Shown here: piece by piece, positions 32,142-41,180 of the stretch
Position numbering within the stretch: position 1 is the first letter of the stretch
Layout of the letters: every line of letters begins with the position of its first letter
NCBI GenBank assembly: GCA_902586905.1
Contig: CACIJH010000005.1
Location: 19,370 to 83,369, forward strand
Source of the DNA: an uncultured Bacteroidota bacterium
GTDB lineage: Bacteria; Bacteroidota; Bacteroidia; Flavobacteriales; Flavobacteriaceae
Direction: 5' to 3'
Length of the DNA: 64,000 bases
Translations under genes and position numbers: made by a program
Notes under the pieces: model-generated
What the model was told of the DNA's origin: nothing
Databases searched by the model: none
The model's input: only the letters and a program-made list of their open reading frames with translations

Positions 32142-32160
32142 TTGGCATGAACCATGCCAA
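32142..32160 (-). promoter_or_regulatory. Palindrome TTGGCATG-GTT-CATGCCAA upstream of groES; matches GG-N10-GC (sigma-54-like)
   Basis: 8-bp perfect arms with 3-nt centre, 26 bp upstream of groES start codon; second palindrome TGTCA-N5-TGACA at 32183-32197. Confidence 0.5.
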
Positions 32161-32225
32161 CTTACTAAGGATTGATTCCATCTGTCATTTTGTGACATTA
32201 TGGCATCTTGATATTATAGTATGGA

Positions 32226-32573
32226 TTATTGTTCGGGGATATCTTCAGGTAATACTTCTGGCAACTCTTCAGGTATCTCTTCAGGGATAACCTCTTCAAT
32301 TGCCTCCTCACTCAACAAACTAGAATCTTCGACACTGCCTGGTTGTGATATCATCGAGTTTGACAACAAGATCAAAACCAAAAGTAAAGTAGCCAACACC
32401 CAAGTGCTTCGATCCAAAAAGTTTGTTGTGTTTTGTACACCACCAATTTGTTGTCCACCACCACCAAAAGATGAAGAAAGCCCACCTCCTTTAGGATTTT
32501 GAACCATGATGACCAGTACCAAAAGAAATGATACAATAATAATGAGAGTGATAAAGATGGAAAATGTACTCAT
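32226..32573 (-). CDS. secG: Preprotein translocase subunit SecG
   Basis: 'LVLVIMVQNPKGGGLSSSFGGGGQQIGGVQNTTNFLDRSTWVLA'. Confidence 0.95.
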   Translation of the reverse strand: MSTFSIFITLIIIVSFLLVLVIMVQNPKGGGLSSSFGGGGQQIGGVQNTTNFLDRSTWVLATLLLVLILLSNSMISQPGSVEDSSLLSEEAIEEVIPEEIPEELPEVLPEDIPEQ

Positions 32574-32580
32574 AAAAATG

Positions 32581-33198
32581 TTATTTCGACTCCTCTGATT
32601 TTATTTTTTTAATATGGGTTGCAAATAAACTACTTTTTTCTGGATATTTCAAAGAGAGGATTTTGAAGGCTTTTTTTGCTTCATCATACTTTTTTTGTTT
32701 CCAGTACAAATGAGCAAGTGTTTCTGTCATAATTTTATTTTTTGACAGTGGCTTCTCTTTCGATAAGTCTTTTTTCGGACCAGTCTTTTTCACAACACCA
32801 ATCTTTGGATTGCTGCTGACAAACTTGTCAATCCAGTCAAATTTTGAGGGTGTTTTGTTTTCGTTTTTTGTGTCCACGACCTCTAGCCATTCCATAAAGG
32901 AGTGCATATTACTTTCACTAAGCATTGTCACTTGTTCCTTACCACCTTCTATTCCTTGAGCCAAATGCTCTAAGTGTTGATACAAAACATTCCTTTGGGT
33001 CGTTTGAAGTGCACAAGAACGAAGAGCACTTTTATAGCCTTTTGCATTTGAAGATTTAAGAACCTCCAACTCCAGCACTCTTAAAGCGTTGAAATAGGGA
33101 TATTTCTTAATCATTTTTTTGATAGAAATAAGTGCTTCTTCAGCATTGGTTTTGGCCAGATTGCTGAGCTCTTCAATGGTCTGTTCTTGGTTTACCAT
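32581..33198 (-). CDS. TPR-like conserved hypothetical protein
   Basis: 'ETLAHLYWKQKKYDEAKKAFKILSLKYPEKSSLFATHIKKIK', located between secG and lptE. Confidence 0.8.
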   Translation of the reverse strand: MVNQEQTIEELSNLAKTNAEEALISIKKMIKKYPYFNALRVLELEVLKSSNAKGYKSALRSCALQTTQRNVLYQHLEHLAQGIEGGKEQVTMLSESNMHSFMEWLEVVDTKNENKTPSKFDWIDKFVSSNPKIGVVKKTGPKKDLSKEKPLSKNKIMTETLAHLYWKQKKYDEAKKAFKILSLKYPEKSSLFATHIKKIKSEESK

Positions 33199-33701
33199 TT
33201 TGCGAGAGATTGGTTAAACACATCTTGTGTTATTCGCTCAAATATCTCATCATGCGCATTTGATTTCACACTTTGAAGTTGCGCTGTGTCAGGGAAATCA
33301 TAGAAGTGAGAAAACCTTTTTTCAAAATTATCCTCTTCGTTATTGGTGTTGATATAACGAACATTGATCGTTACTGTGAGTCTATTTTGTGCAGCTGTTT
33401 GCTGAGCAGTAGCAGTTGTCGGCGTCACGCGATATTCTGTGATTTCTCCCTCATATATCAAATCTCCATTTGCCCCTGTCAGTTCTAAATTCGTTTGATT
33501 GATCAACACCTCTTGCATGGCATTTGTAAAATCTCTATCAAGCCCTGGTTCAAAGGTAGAACCAATGGAGTTTGCTGCATCATTTACAAAAAGGTTGACT
33601 TGAACAGTCTCAGCATTTTCAGGGATAGAGGCTCCAGTGAAGGAATAAAATTTACATCCAAAAACAAGAAAAACCAGACTGAATAAAAAAATCTTTTTCA
33701 T
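33192..33701 (-). CDS. lptE: LPS assembly lipoprotein LptE-like
   Basis: Lipobox 'LVFLVFGCKFYSFTGASIPENAETVQVNLFVNDA'; conserved order miaB-sigma54 regulator-lptE-secG. Confidence 0.88.
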   Translation of the reverse strand: MKKIFLFSLVFLVFGCKFYSFTGASIPENAETVQVNLFVNDAANSIGSTFEPGLDRDFTNAMQEVLINQTNLELTGANGDLIYEGEITEYRVTPTTATAQQTAAQNRLTVTINVRYINTNNEEDNFEKRFSHFYDFPDTAQLQSVKSNAHDEIFERITQDVFNQSLAKW

Positions 33702-34945
33702 TATAAATCGAGATCAAACTGTTTTATTTTTCGATACAGCGTGCGTTCTGAAATTCCAAGTTCATTGGCTGCAGCCTTTCGCTTTCCATGATTGCGTTCA
33801 AGTGCTTTTTTGATCATTTCGAGCTCTTTTTCAATCAAACTCAACGTTTCTTCCTCCTCAATTTCTTCAGCATATTCAAAATTGTCCTCTGTCTTTGGCG
33901 TGTAGGGCTTTGGTTCGTTGGCAGAAGGCAATAAGCGTTCTGTTTGGTCTTGTTCGTTGCCATAAATTTTTTGAATCAACCCTTCATTCTCAGTGCGTAC
34001 CTGGTCAGTGTTGGAGGAGTTCATCAACTCTAAGGTCAGTTGTTTTAAATCATTCAAATCAGATTTCATATCAAACAACACTTTGTATAAAATTTCACGT
34101 TCTGAGCTAAAATCACTCCCTTTATCTGACGAAGATGATACAACAGCAGGCAAACGCATATCATGATTGGGTAGGTATAAACTCAATGTATCTACCCCAA
34201 TCGCGCGATCTTGTTCCAACACAGATAATTGCTCAGCCACATTGCGAAGCTGACGAATGTTTCCGTGCCATTGTTGTCTTTCCAGAAGTTGTTGTGCTTG
34301 TTCGTCGAGTCGCACAGTGGGCATTTTGTATTTCTGTGCAAAATCTGCTGCAAACTTTCGAAAGAGTAAGTGAATATCACCATCTCTCTCTCGCAGTGGT
34401 GGAAGAACAATTTCAACTGTACTCAAGCGATAAAACAAATCTTCTCTAAATTTCCCTTGCTGGATGGCTTTGGGCATATTGAGATTGGTGGCTGCTACGA
34501 TTCGTACATTGGTTTTTTGTACTGCCGAAGAACCAACCTTTAAAAACTCACCATTTTCCAATACCCTCAACAACCTGACTTGGGTGGTTAGAGGTAATTC
34601 GCCAACTTCGTCAAGAAAAATAGTTCCACCATCAGCTTCTTCAAAATATCCACTTCTTGTTGAGGTGGCTCCTGTAAAGGCTCCTTTTTCGTGTCCAAAA
34701 AGCTCGGAGTCGATGGTGCCTTCAGGGATCGCACCACAGTTGACTGCTATAAACTTCCCATGTTTTCGAAGGGAAAGCTGATGAATTATTCGTGGAATAC
34801 TTTCTTTACCAACCCCACTTTCACCAGTCACCAATACAGATATGTCAGTAGGTGAAACACGAATTGCCTTGCCAATTGCCCTGTTGAGTTGGGGATCATT
34901 CCCAATGATTTCAAAACGTTGTTTTATGGATTGAATTTTGTCCAT
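33701..34945 (-). CDS. Sigma-54-dependent transcriptional activator (AAA+ with Fis-type HTH)
   Basis: 'VTGESGVGKESIPRIIHQLS', 'ELFGHEKGAFTGAT', 'GGTIFLDEVGELPL', C-term 'KRKAAANELGISERTLYRKIKQF'. Confidence 0.95.
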   Translation of the reverse strand: MDKIQSIKQRFEIIGNDPQLNRAIGKAIRVSPTDISVLVTGESGVGKESIPRIIHQLSLRKHGKFIAVNCGAIPEGTIDSELFGHEKGAFTGATSTRSGYFEEADGGTIFLDEVGELPLTTQVRLLRVLENGEFLKVGSSAVQKTNVRIVAATNLNMPKAIQQGKFREDLFYRLSTVEIVLPPLRERDGDIHLLFRKFAADFAQKYKMPTVRLDEQAQQLLERQQWHGNIRQLRNVAEQLSVLEQDRAIGVDTLSLYLPNHDMRLPAVVSSSSDKGSDFSSEREILYKVLFDMKSDLNDLKQLTLELMNSSNTDQVRTENEGLIQKIYGNEQDQTERLLPSANEPKPYTPKTEDNFEYAEEIEEEETLSLIEKELEMIKKALERNHGKRKAAANELGISERTLYRKIKQFDLDL

Positions 34946-34947
34946 AC

Positions 34948-36390
34948 TTAAACAGCTTTACCAATTAGAGTTGCAGACGTACAACTTTCGATTTTTACAT
35001 TAACAAAATCACCAACAGTAAAGTTTTCTTTTGGGAAAACAACCACAGTGTTTTGTTGATTGCGACCACTCCAATGCTCACTTGATTTTTTGGATTCTTT
35101 TTCGATGAGAACCTCAACTGTTTTGCCAACAAACTGCTGTGTTCGATACAAACCATGTTGCTGTTGTTTAGCGACAACTTCTTGCAAACGACGTTTTTTT
35201 ACACTCTCGGGTATGTTGTCTTCAAGTTTTTTGGCAGCAGGGGTTCCTGGGCGTTCGGAATACATAAACATAAACCCAAAATCATATTTCACATAGTCCA
35301 TCAAACTGAGTGTGTCTTGATGATCTTCCTCAGTTTCGTTTGGAAAGCCACTAATCATATCCTGAGATATACCACAGTCTGGCAGAATCGCTCGAATGTG
35401 ATCAATAAGTTCAATATATTCAGCTCTCGTATGCTGCCGATTCATTGCTTCCAATACACGATCGCTACCTGACTGCACAGGCAAATGGATGTAGTTACAG
35501 ATATTTTTATGCTTTTGCATCACATACAACACATCTGAAGTCATATCTTGGGGGTTGGATGTGGAGAATCGAAATCGCATTTTTGGTTGCTCAATAGCTA
35601 CCATATCGAGAAGCTTATCAAAGGTGATTGCTGTTTTCTTTTGCAAATCAGATGCCTTTCGAAAATCTTTTTTGGGTCCACCACCATACCACAAGTAACT
35701 GTCAACGTTTTGCCCCAGTAAAGTAACTTCTTTGTATCCCTTTTCTGCAAGATCATTGATTTCTTTTATGATGCTTTTAGGGTCACGACTGCGTTCTCTA
35801 CCACGAGTGAAAGGTACCACACAGAAAGTACACATATTGTCACAACCACGTGTGATGGATACAAAGGCAGTTACGCCATTGGATTGCAAACGAACAGGTC
35901 GTATATCACCATATGTTTCTTCTTTAGATAGGATCACATTGACAGCATCTCGACCCTCTTCAACTTCTTTGACCAAACTAGGAAGATCTTTATATGCATC
36001 AGGACCAGCAACGAGATCAACAATTTTTTCTTCTTCTAAAAATTTTGATTTCAAACGCTCAGCCATACAGCCCAATACCCCAACTTTTAGTTTTGGATTG
36101 CTTTTTTTGACACTGTTGAATTGCTCCAATCGATTTCGAACAGTTTGCTCTGCTTTTTCTCGAATCGAACAAGTATTGACTAGGACCAAATCGGCATGTT
36201 TGAGATCATTCGTTGTTGAGTATCCAGCATCTGCTAGGATAGAAGCAACAATTTCACTGTCAGAAAAATTCATTTGACACCCATAACTCTCGATGTACAT
36301 TTTTTTGCCATTTGCTTTGGGGTCATGGACATTAAGCACATCTCCATTATATAGATTCGGATCTTTCGGTTGTGTAGTTTTAGCGTGCAA
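34948..36390 (-). CDS. miaB: tRNA-2-methylthio-N6-dimethylallyladenosine synthase MiaB
   Basis: 'YIESYGCQMNFSDSEIVASIL', radical SAM 'SITRGCDNMCTFCVVPFTRGRERSR'. Confidence 0.97.
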   Translation of the reverse strand: MHAKTTQPKDPNLYNGDVLNVHDPKANGKKMYIESYGCQMNFSDSEIVASILADAGYSTTNDLKHADLVLVNTCSIREKAEQTVRNRLEQFNSVKKSNPKLKVGVLGCMAERLKSKFLEEEKIVDLVAGPDAYKDLPSLVKEVEEGRDAVNVILSKEETYGDIRPVRLQSNGVTAFVSITRGCDNMCTFCVVPFTRGRERSRDPKSIIKEINDLAEKGYKEVTLLGQNVDSYLWYGGGPKKDFRKASDLQKKTAITFDKLLDMVAIEQPKMRFRFSTSNPQDMTSDVLYVMQKHKNICNYIHLPVQSGSDRVLEAMNRQHTRAEYIELIDHIRAILPDCGISQDMISGFPNETEEDHQDTLSLMDYVKYDFGFMFMYSERPGTPAAKKLEDNIPESVKKRRLQEVVAKQQQHGLYRTQQFVGKTVEVLIEKESKKSSEHWSGRNQQNTVVVFPKENFTVGDFVNVKIESCTSATLIGKAV

Positions 36391-36478
36391 TGAAGTGATT
36401 TAAAAATAAAATGTAAGCAAAAATACAAAAATACCGACATTTTGTCAGTAATATATCAAAAAGAGGATCTTTCACTTT

Positions 36479-36717
36479 TTAGTGAGGCAGTCGTTTTTTG
36501 AGTTTGCCATAGACAAAAGTGCCTAGGGTAGCAAAAAACAATAGCACTAAAACAGGTGTAAACCCTGCGCCCAAGAGAACAAAAATTGGTCCTGGACAAG
36601 CCCCTACCAGCGCCCAACCAAGTCCGAAAACAATGCCTCCATACAAGTTACTTTTTAGCAATTTTGGCTTGTCTCCAATGAAATCGTATTGCCATAAAAT
36701 GATTTTAGTTTAAAGCG
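36479..36717 (-). pseudogene. YeeE/YedE (DUF6691-like) transporter fragment, N-terminus missing
   Basis: 'FIGDKPKLLKSNLYGGIVFGLGWALVGACPGPIFVLLGAGFTPVLVLLFFATLGTFVYG'; frame starts abruptly at TAA within SulP-derived sequence. Confidence 0.75.
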
Positions 36718-37380
36718 TTTGATGCTTTGTGTAATGATAACACCCACGACAGTGACCAGCAAAGCAGATGGAAATTTGGGCAAATATTTTTTAGACACCA
36801 AAATTAGAATCATGGCGGAAATACCCACAATCATGGTAACTACATTCGTTTGGTTGAGGTTCTGCACCAAAGAACCAAGCATTTTTTGGATTTGATACGC
36901 AGATTCAATTTGAATACCCAATAAGTTTTCGATCTGACTCAAACCAATGATGATCGCAGCAGCAGAAGTAAAACCACTAATGACAGGTCACGAGAGGTAG
37001 TTTGCCAACACTCCCATGCGCAACAGCCCCATCAGAATTTGTAAAACTCCAACCATTGCTGCTAAAAAAATTGCAGCAGTTATGACATCATCCACTTTGG
37101 TTATGGAAAGATTACCAAGGGCAATGGCAACGACTAGGGAGTCAAGGGCAACTGGTCCAACAGCTGGGTGCCGAGAGGTACCCATCAAGCCATAAATAAA
37201 CTGTGAGATGAGAGCAGCATAGAGCCCGTAGATAGGAGGAAGTCCTGCAATCATTGCATAAGCAAGGCCTTGTGGAATAACGATGATCGCAATGGAAAGC
37301 CCTGAAATCAGATCGCTAAACAAAGCTGATTTTTTATAGTTCAGTAGGTCGTTGTAAATCGGAAAAAGTCTTGCAATCAC
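36655..37380 (-). pseudogene. SulP family inorganic anion transporter, in-frame TGA at 36988-36990 and C-terminus missing
   Basis: 'SDLISGLSIAIIVIPQGLAYAMIAGLPPIYGLYAALIS...VLANYLS*PVISGFTSAAAIIIGLSQIENLLGI' in one frame; STAS domain absent. Confidence 0.88.
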
Positions 37381-37510
37381 TGCGCAAAATTATACTATTT
37401 TGATGAATGAATCATGGCAAAATGCCACTAAAAATTGATCATTTTAAGAGAAAAGTTTTGCATGTTCAAAAATAATTCTACTACTTTTGTTCCCATTTTC
37501 ACACCGACAT

Positions 37511-39976
37511 ATGGCAAAAAATTTAGTTATTGTAGAGTCTCCAGCCAAAGCAAAAACAATTGAAAAATACCTTGGCGCTGACTTCAAAGTTGTGTCCAGT
37601 TATGGTCATATTTCAGACCTTCCTGACAAAGAACTGGGGGTTGATGTTGAGAAAAATTTTATGCCAAAGTACACAGTGTCAAGTGATAAGAAAAAACTTG
37701 TATCAGAGTTAAAAACCCTCGCAAAAAAGTCAAATACTGTATGGCTTGCAAGTGATGAGGATCGAGAAGGAGAAGCGATTGCTTGGCATTTGTCGAATGT
37801 ACTTGAGTTGCAAAAAGAAAACACAAAACGAATTGTTTTTAATGAAATCACAAAAACTGCGATACAACACGCCATTGAACACCCCCGACAAATCGATCAA
37901 AACTTAGTCGATGCGCAACAAGCGCGAAGGGTGTTGGATCGACTTGTGGGGTATGAGCTATCTCCAATCCTTTGGCGCAAAGTACAGGGTGGATTATCTG
38001 CTGGGCGTGTGCAATCGGTAACGCTTCGCTTGGTTGTTGAGCGAGAGCGTGAAATCGAAAATTTTGTTCCTAAAGAAACATTTAAAGTTCAGGCAAATTT
38101 CACCACAGCAGAGGGCAGTGCCTTTTCAACCGAACTATCTAAAACTTTTTCGAGTGAGCAAGAAGCGTTAGATTTTTTAAATCTAAATATTGAGGCTCAG
38201 TTTCATATCGATTCTATCGAAAAAAAGCCAGCCACAAAAGCGCCAGCAGCACCTTTTACGACTTCAACATTGCAACAAGAGGCGTCGAGAAAGCTTGGGT
38301 TTTCTGTCAGTAGAACCATGCAAAATGCGCAACGATTGTATGAAGCAGGTTTGATTACTTATATGCGAACAGACAGCGTAAACCTTTCAAAACAAGCCTT
38401 GGGACAGGCTGCTTCAGTGATTGAAAGCAACTATGGGAAACAATATGTACGAACCCATCAGTATGTTACCAAAAAGAAAGGAGCACAAGAAGCGCATGAA
38501 GCCATTCGTCCAACTGACTTGACTCGAATGGAAGCGAATGTAGATTATGATCAAAAGCGACTCTATGATTTGATTTGGAAGCGCACCTTGGCCTCGCAGA
38601 TGAGTTTGGCAAAACTCGAAAGAACAGTTGCCAAAATCGTTACAGACAAGCATTCACATGCATTTGTTGCAAGAGGAGAAGTGGTTGTTTTTGATGGATT
38701 CTTAAAATTATATTTTGAAGGTGTTGATGACCCATCAGATGAAGATCAATCGCTGCTTCCAGCAATGAAAAAGGGTGAGGTTGCACACGCAAAACAAATC
38801 AATGCTACACAACGCTTCAGTCGACCTCCTTATCGATACTCAGAAGCATCACTGGTCAAAAAATTGGAAGAGCTTGGCATTGGAAGACCATCAACCTATG
38901 CACCTACCATATCAACTGTTCTCAATCGTAAATATGTTGCCAAAGGCACACACGAAGGAGATCAGCGAGCATACAAACAACTGTTGCTCAAGGATAACAA
39001 ACTGACAACTGAAAATAAATTTGAAAAAACAGGCTCCCAAAAAGGCAAACTTGTTCCGACAGATATTGGCTTTTTGGTCAATGACTTTTTGATCAACAAC
39101 TTCAAGGACATAGTTGATTATGGATTTACGGCAAGCATCGAACAGGATTTTGATCGAGTTGCAACAGGAAATTCTGAATGGGAGTCCATCATGAAGCAAT
39201 TTTACTCGAATTTTCATCCAGTTGTAGAAGATGTTAAGAAAAATGCTACACGAGAAACAGGACAGCGAATTTTGGGAACAGATCCAAAAACTGGTCGTCA
39301 ATTGAGCGTTCGCCTTGGAAAATTTGGCCCAATGGCACAGATAGGTACCGTTGACGATGAAGAAAAGCCATTGTTTGCTTCAATTCCAGATACACTTAGT
39401 TTAGGTAAAATTACTTTCGAAGAAGCTTTAGACTTGTTTAAACTGCCTGCAACGATTGGCGAATATGAGGGATTGCCTGTGCAAGCCAACAATGGTCGTT
39501 ATGGGTCATACGTGCTTCACAACAAGGTATTTGTTTCTCTGCCAAAAGGCACAGACCCACTCACAGTGACGTTGGAACAAGCCATCGAGTGCATTGAACA
39601 AAAACGAAAAGACGATGCACCAATCGCAACCTATGAAGGTCAGGGTGTCACCAAAGGCAAGGGCCGATTTGGACCCTTTATCAAGTGGAATGGGTGGTTT
39701 ATCAACGTGTCAAAGCAATATGATTTTGATGATCTTTCAGCAAAAGATATCGAAGAACTCATAGAAGCAAAGAAGAAAAAAGAAGCAGAGCGAATTGTCC
39801 AGGTTTGGGAAGAAGAGGGCATTCGAATCGAAAAAGCAAGGTGGGGGAGGCATAACCTCATCAAAGGAAAAACGAAGGTTGAGCTCAACAAAACAATAGA
39901 CGCAGCCAATATGACCCTTGATGAAGCCGAAGCGATGTTGAGCAAAAAGAAGCCCGCAAAAAAGAAAAAAAAATAA
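37511..39976 (+). CDS. topA: DNA topoisomerase I
   Basis: 'MAKNLVIVESPAKAKTIEKYLG', 'GLITYMRTDSVNLSKQAL', 'LGKFGPMAQIG'. Confidence 0.97.
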   Translation: MAKNLVIVESPAKAKTIEKYLGADFKVVSSYGHISDLPDKELGVDVEKNFMPKYTVSSDKKKLVSELKTLAKKSNTVWLASDEDREGEAIAWHLSNVLELQKENTKRIVFNEITKTAIQHAIEHPRQIDQNLVDAQQARRVLDRLVGYELSPILWRKVQGGLSAGRVQSVTLRLVVEREREIENFVPKETFKVQANFTTAEGSAFSTELSKTFSSEQEALDFLNLNIEAQFHIDSIEKKPATKAPAAPFTTSTLQQEASRKLGFSVSRTMQNAQRLYEAGLITYMRTDSVNLSKQALGQAASVIESNYGKQYVRTHQYVTKKKGAQEAHEAIRPTDLTRMEANVDYDQKRLYDLIWKRTLASQMSLAKLERTVAKIVTDKHSHAFVARGEVVVFDGFLKLYFEGVDDPSDEDQSLLPAMKKGEVAHAKQINATQRFSRPPYRYSEASLVKKLEELGIGRPSTYAPTISTVLNRKYVAKGTHEGDQRAYKQLLLKDNKLTTENKFEKTGSQKGKLVPTDIGFLVNDFLINNFKDIVDYGFTASIEQDFDRVATGNSEWESIMKQFYSNFHPVVEDVKKNATRETGQRILGTDPKTGRQLSVRLGKFGPMAQIGTVDDEEKPLFASIPDTLSLGKITFEEALDLFKLPATIGEYEGLPVQANNGRYGSYVLHNKVFVSLPKGTDPLTVTLEQAIECIEQKRKDDAPIATYEGQGVTKGKGRFGPFIKWNGWFINVSKQYDFDDLSAKDIEELIEAKKKKEAERIVQVWEEEGIRIEKARWGRHNLIKGKTKVELNKTIDAANMTLDEAEAMLSKKKPAKKKKK

Positions 39977-39979
39977 CAA

Positions 39980-41125
39980 ATGGCGATTGAGTTTCTTATT
40001 CCTGTTTCTGAAGAAGTTTTATCACTTCGAACCACTTCAGAGCCACAGACATTGGGGAATAAAATTAAAATTCACACTGAAACAGGAGGGATTCCGAGCT
40101 TCAAAAACAACAGAATCGCTATTGTAGGCGTTCATGAAACAAGATCCATAGGTCAGCCCCATCAGCGCAAACAAAACCTAACAGGCATTCGTAAAGCCCT
40201 CTACAGCTTATATATTGGAAACTGGAGCTACAGTATCATCGATCTTGGAGATGTCCCCATTGGTGATAAGGAAAGTGACTCAATGAAGGTGCTGCACGAT
40301 ATCGCAAAAGAAATGTATCAGCGCAACATACTGCTGATCGCTTTTGGTGGCAGCCAGAAAAATACCCTTGGCCTTTGTAGTGTGTATAACGAACTGGAGG
40401 TTTATTACAATTTAACATCGATAGATTATAAATTTGACTTTGGTGGCGATGGCAATCTCATTTCGCCAGATTCCTATATGTCAAAGCTCATTGCAAACCG
40501 ACCCAATTATATGTCGAATTTCTGTAATCTGGGGTATCAGAGTTATATGGTAGCTCAAGATGAAATTGACCTAATGGATCGTTTGTATTTTGAGTCCTTT
40601 CGCCTAGGTGCATTGACGCCCGACCTCAGAGTTGTAGAACCTCTGATGCGTGACTCTGATATCGTTTCAATGGACATGACATCAGTCAAATCCAACGAGC
40701 TTCAAGGTGGATTGACACAAGTTAATGGATTTACAGCACAACAATTTTGTGCATTGGGGCGTTATGTTGGTATCAGCGATAGGGTTCGATTTGTAGGGAT
40801 ACAGAATATTCCAGACACCAGTGCCGCTGCGAATTTGACAGCTCAAACAATGTGGTATATCATCGAGGGTATGCATTTTAGAGTGAATGAATATCCTTTT
40901 TCAACAAAGGAAAATTGTGTAAAGTATGTCGTTTCGTGTGATAACCAAGAGTTGGTTTTTTATCAAAGTTCGGTGAGTAAACGCTGGTGGTTGGAAGTAC
41001 AAGCAGAACAGGACTCTAATCAGGAAATCAGGTTGATTTCATGCGCTAAAAATGATTTTTATACAGCAGAAAAAGGGGTAATTCCTGAGCGTTGGTGGAA
41101 GGCCATTCGACGTAGTATAATTTAA
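39980..41125 (+). CDS. Formimidoylglutamase/arginase family protein
   Basis: 'FDFGGDGNLISPDSYMSKLI', 'DSDIVSMDMTSVKSNE', arginase-family fold; located between topA and gldK. Confidence 0.85.
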   Translation: MAIEFLIPVSEEVLSLRTTSEPQTLGNKIKIHTETGGIPSFKNNRIAIVGVHETRSIGQPHQRKQNLTGIRKALYSLYIGNWSYSIIDLGDVPIGDKESDSMKVLHDIAKEMYQRNILLIAFGGSQKNTLGLCSVYNELEVYYNLTSIDYKFDFGGDGNLISPDSYMSKLIANRPNYMSNFCNLGYQSYMVAQDEIDLMDRLYFESFRLGALTPDLRVVEPLMRDSDIVSMDMTSVKSNELQGGLTQVNGFTAQQFCALGRYVGISDRVRFVGIQNIPDTSAAANLTAQTMWYIIEGMHFRVNEYPFSTKENCVKYVVSCDNQELVFYQSSVSKRWWLEVQAEQDSNQEIRLISCAKNDFYTAEKGVIPERWWKAIRRSII

Positions 41126-41180
41126 AATGTATATTTTTGTCAACAGTATTGTTAATAAATATCTTAATTTCGCATACGTA

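Noticed and set aside
32221-32502. Plus-strand ORF 'MDYCSGISSGNTSGNSSGISSGITSS...' resembling a Gly/Ser repeat protein
   Set aside because: It is the reverse complement of the SecG PE-repeat tail; the real gene is on the minus strand.
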